DNA from: an uncultured Devosia sp.
GTDB lineage: Bacteria; Pseudomonadota; Alphaproteobacteria; Rhizobiales; Devosiaceae
Direction of reading: 5' to 3'
Assembly (NCBI GenBank): GCA_913775215.1
Contig: CAJYKO010000412.1
Coordinates: 1-13,742, forward strand
DNA: 13,742 nucleotides
The notes under the pieces were generated by a model. The model was not told the origin of the DNA. It ran no database searches and saw only the letters and a program-made list of their open reading frames with translations. Below are positions 13,095 through 13,742 of this stretch, one piece after another; the stretch's first letter is position 1, and each line of letters begins with the position of its first letter. The translations under genes and the position numbers were made by a program.

Positions 13095-13742
<648 letters not shown>

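Overview
The window reads as the chromosome of a GC-rich alphaproteobacterium of the order Hyphomicrobiales (Devosia- or Rhizobium-like). This rests on strong GC bias at third codon positions, Rhizobiales-style short palindromic intergenic repeats, and an alpha-glucoside (trehalose/maltose type) ABC operon like the thu genes of Sinorhizobium. The genus is an inference. No RNA genes, CRISPR arrays, phage genes or transposase genes are visible.

Layout. (1) 1-1726, minus strand: an RND-type efflux pair. A periplasmic adaptor gene is followed, after a 96-base gap holding a hairpin repeat, by the start of an RND inner-membrane permease that runs off the left edge. (2) 1904-2737, minus: a two-domain 3-mercaptopyruvate sulfurtransferase (SseA type). 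(3) 2917-6919, minus: a four-gene ABC importer, transcribed in the order binding protein, permease, permease, ATPase, resembling iron/polyamine/phosphonate-type importers. Its substrate cannot be read from sequence. (4) 6920-7426: a 507-base divergent intergenic region with a candidate promoter, an 11-bp phased TGAC repeat and a palindromic element. (5) 7427-9084, plus: a fold-type IV aminotransferase overlapping by 4 bases a small sulfotransferase-like protein. (6) 9264-10283, minus: a LacI-family regulator. (7) 10284-10756: an AT-rich regulatory region with two matching LacI-type operators. (8) 10757-13742, plus: a sugar ABC operon (binding protein, two permeases), cut by the right edge.

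How the parts work together. The LacI-type regulator is divergent from the sugar operon. A perfect 16-bp palindrome lies just downstream of a TTGACA box in front of the binding-protein gene, so induction by the transported sugar is the natural model. A recurring design is visible: in each of the three transporter operons the first gene (adaptor or binding protein) is separated from the first membrane permease gene by strong RNA hairpins, whereas the other complete junctions overlap or nearly touch (4 bp overlap, 1 bp gap, 1 bp overlap). This suggests uneven stoichiometry set after transcription.

The most unusual coding feature is the aminotransferase at 7427-8356. By eye it keeps the Schiff-base lysine and the phosphate-binding arginine, but the glutamate that normally contacts the PLP ring nitrogen aligns with a threonine. 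It is translationally coupled to a sulfotransferase-like protein. No function for that pair can be assigned from the sequence.
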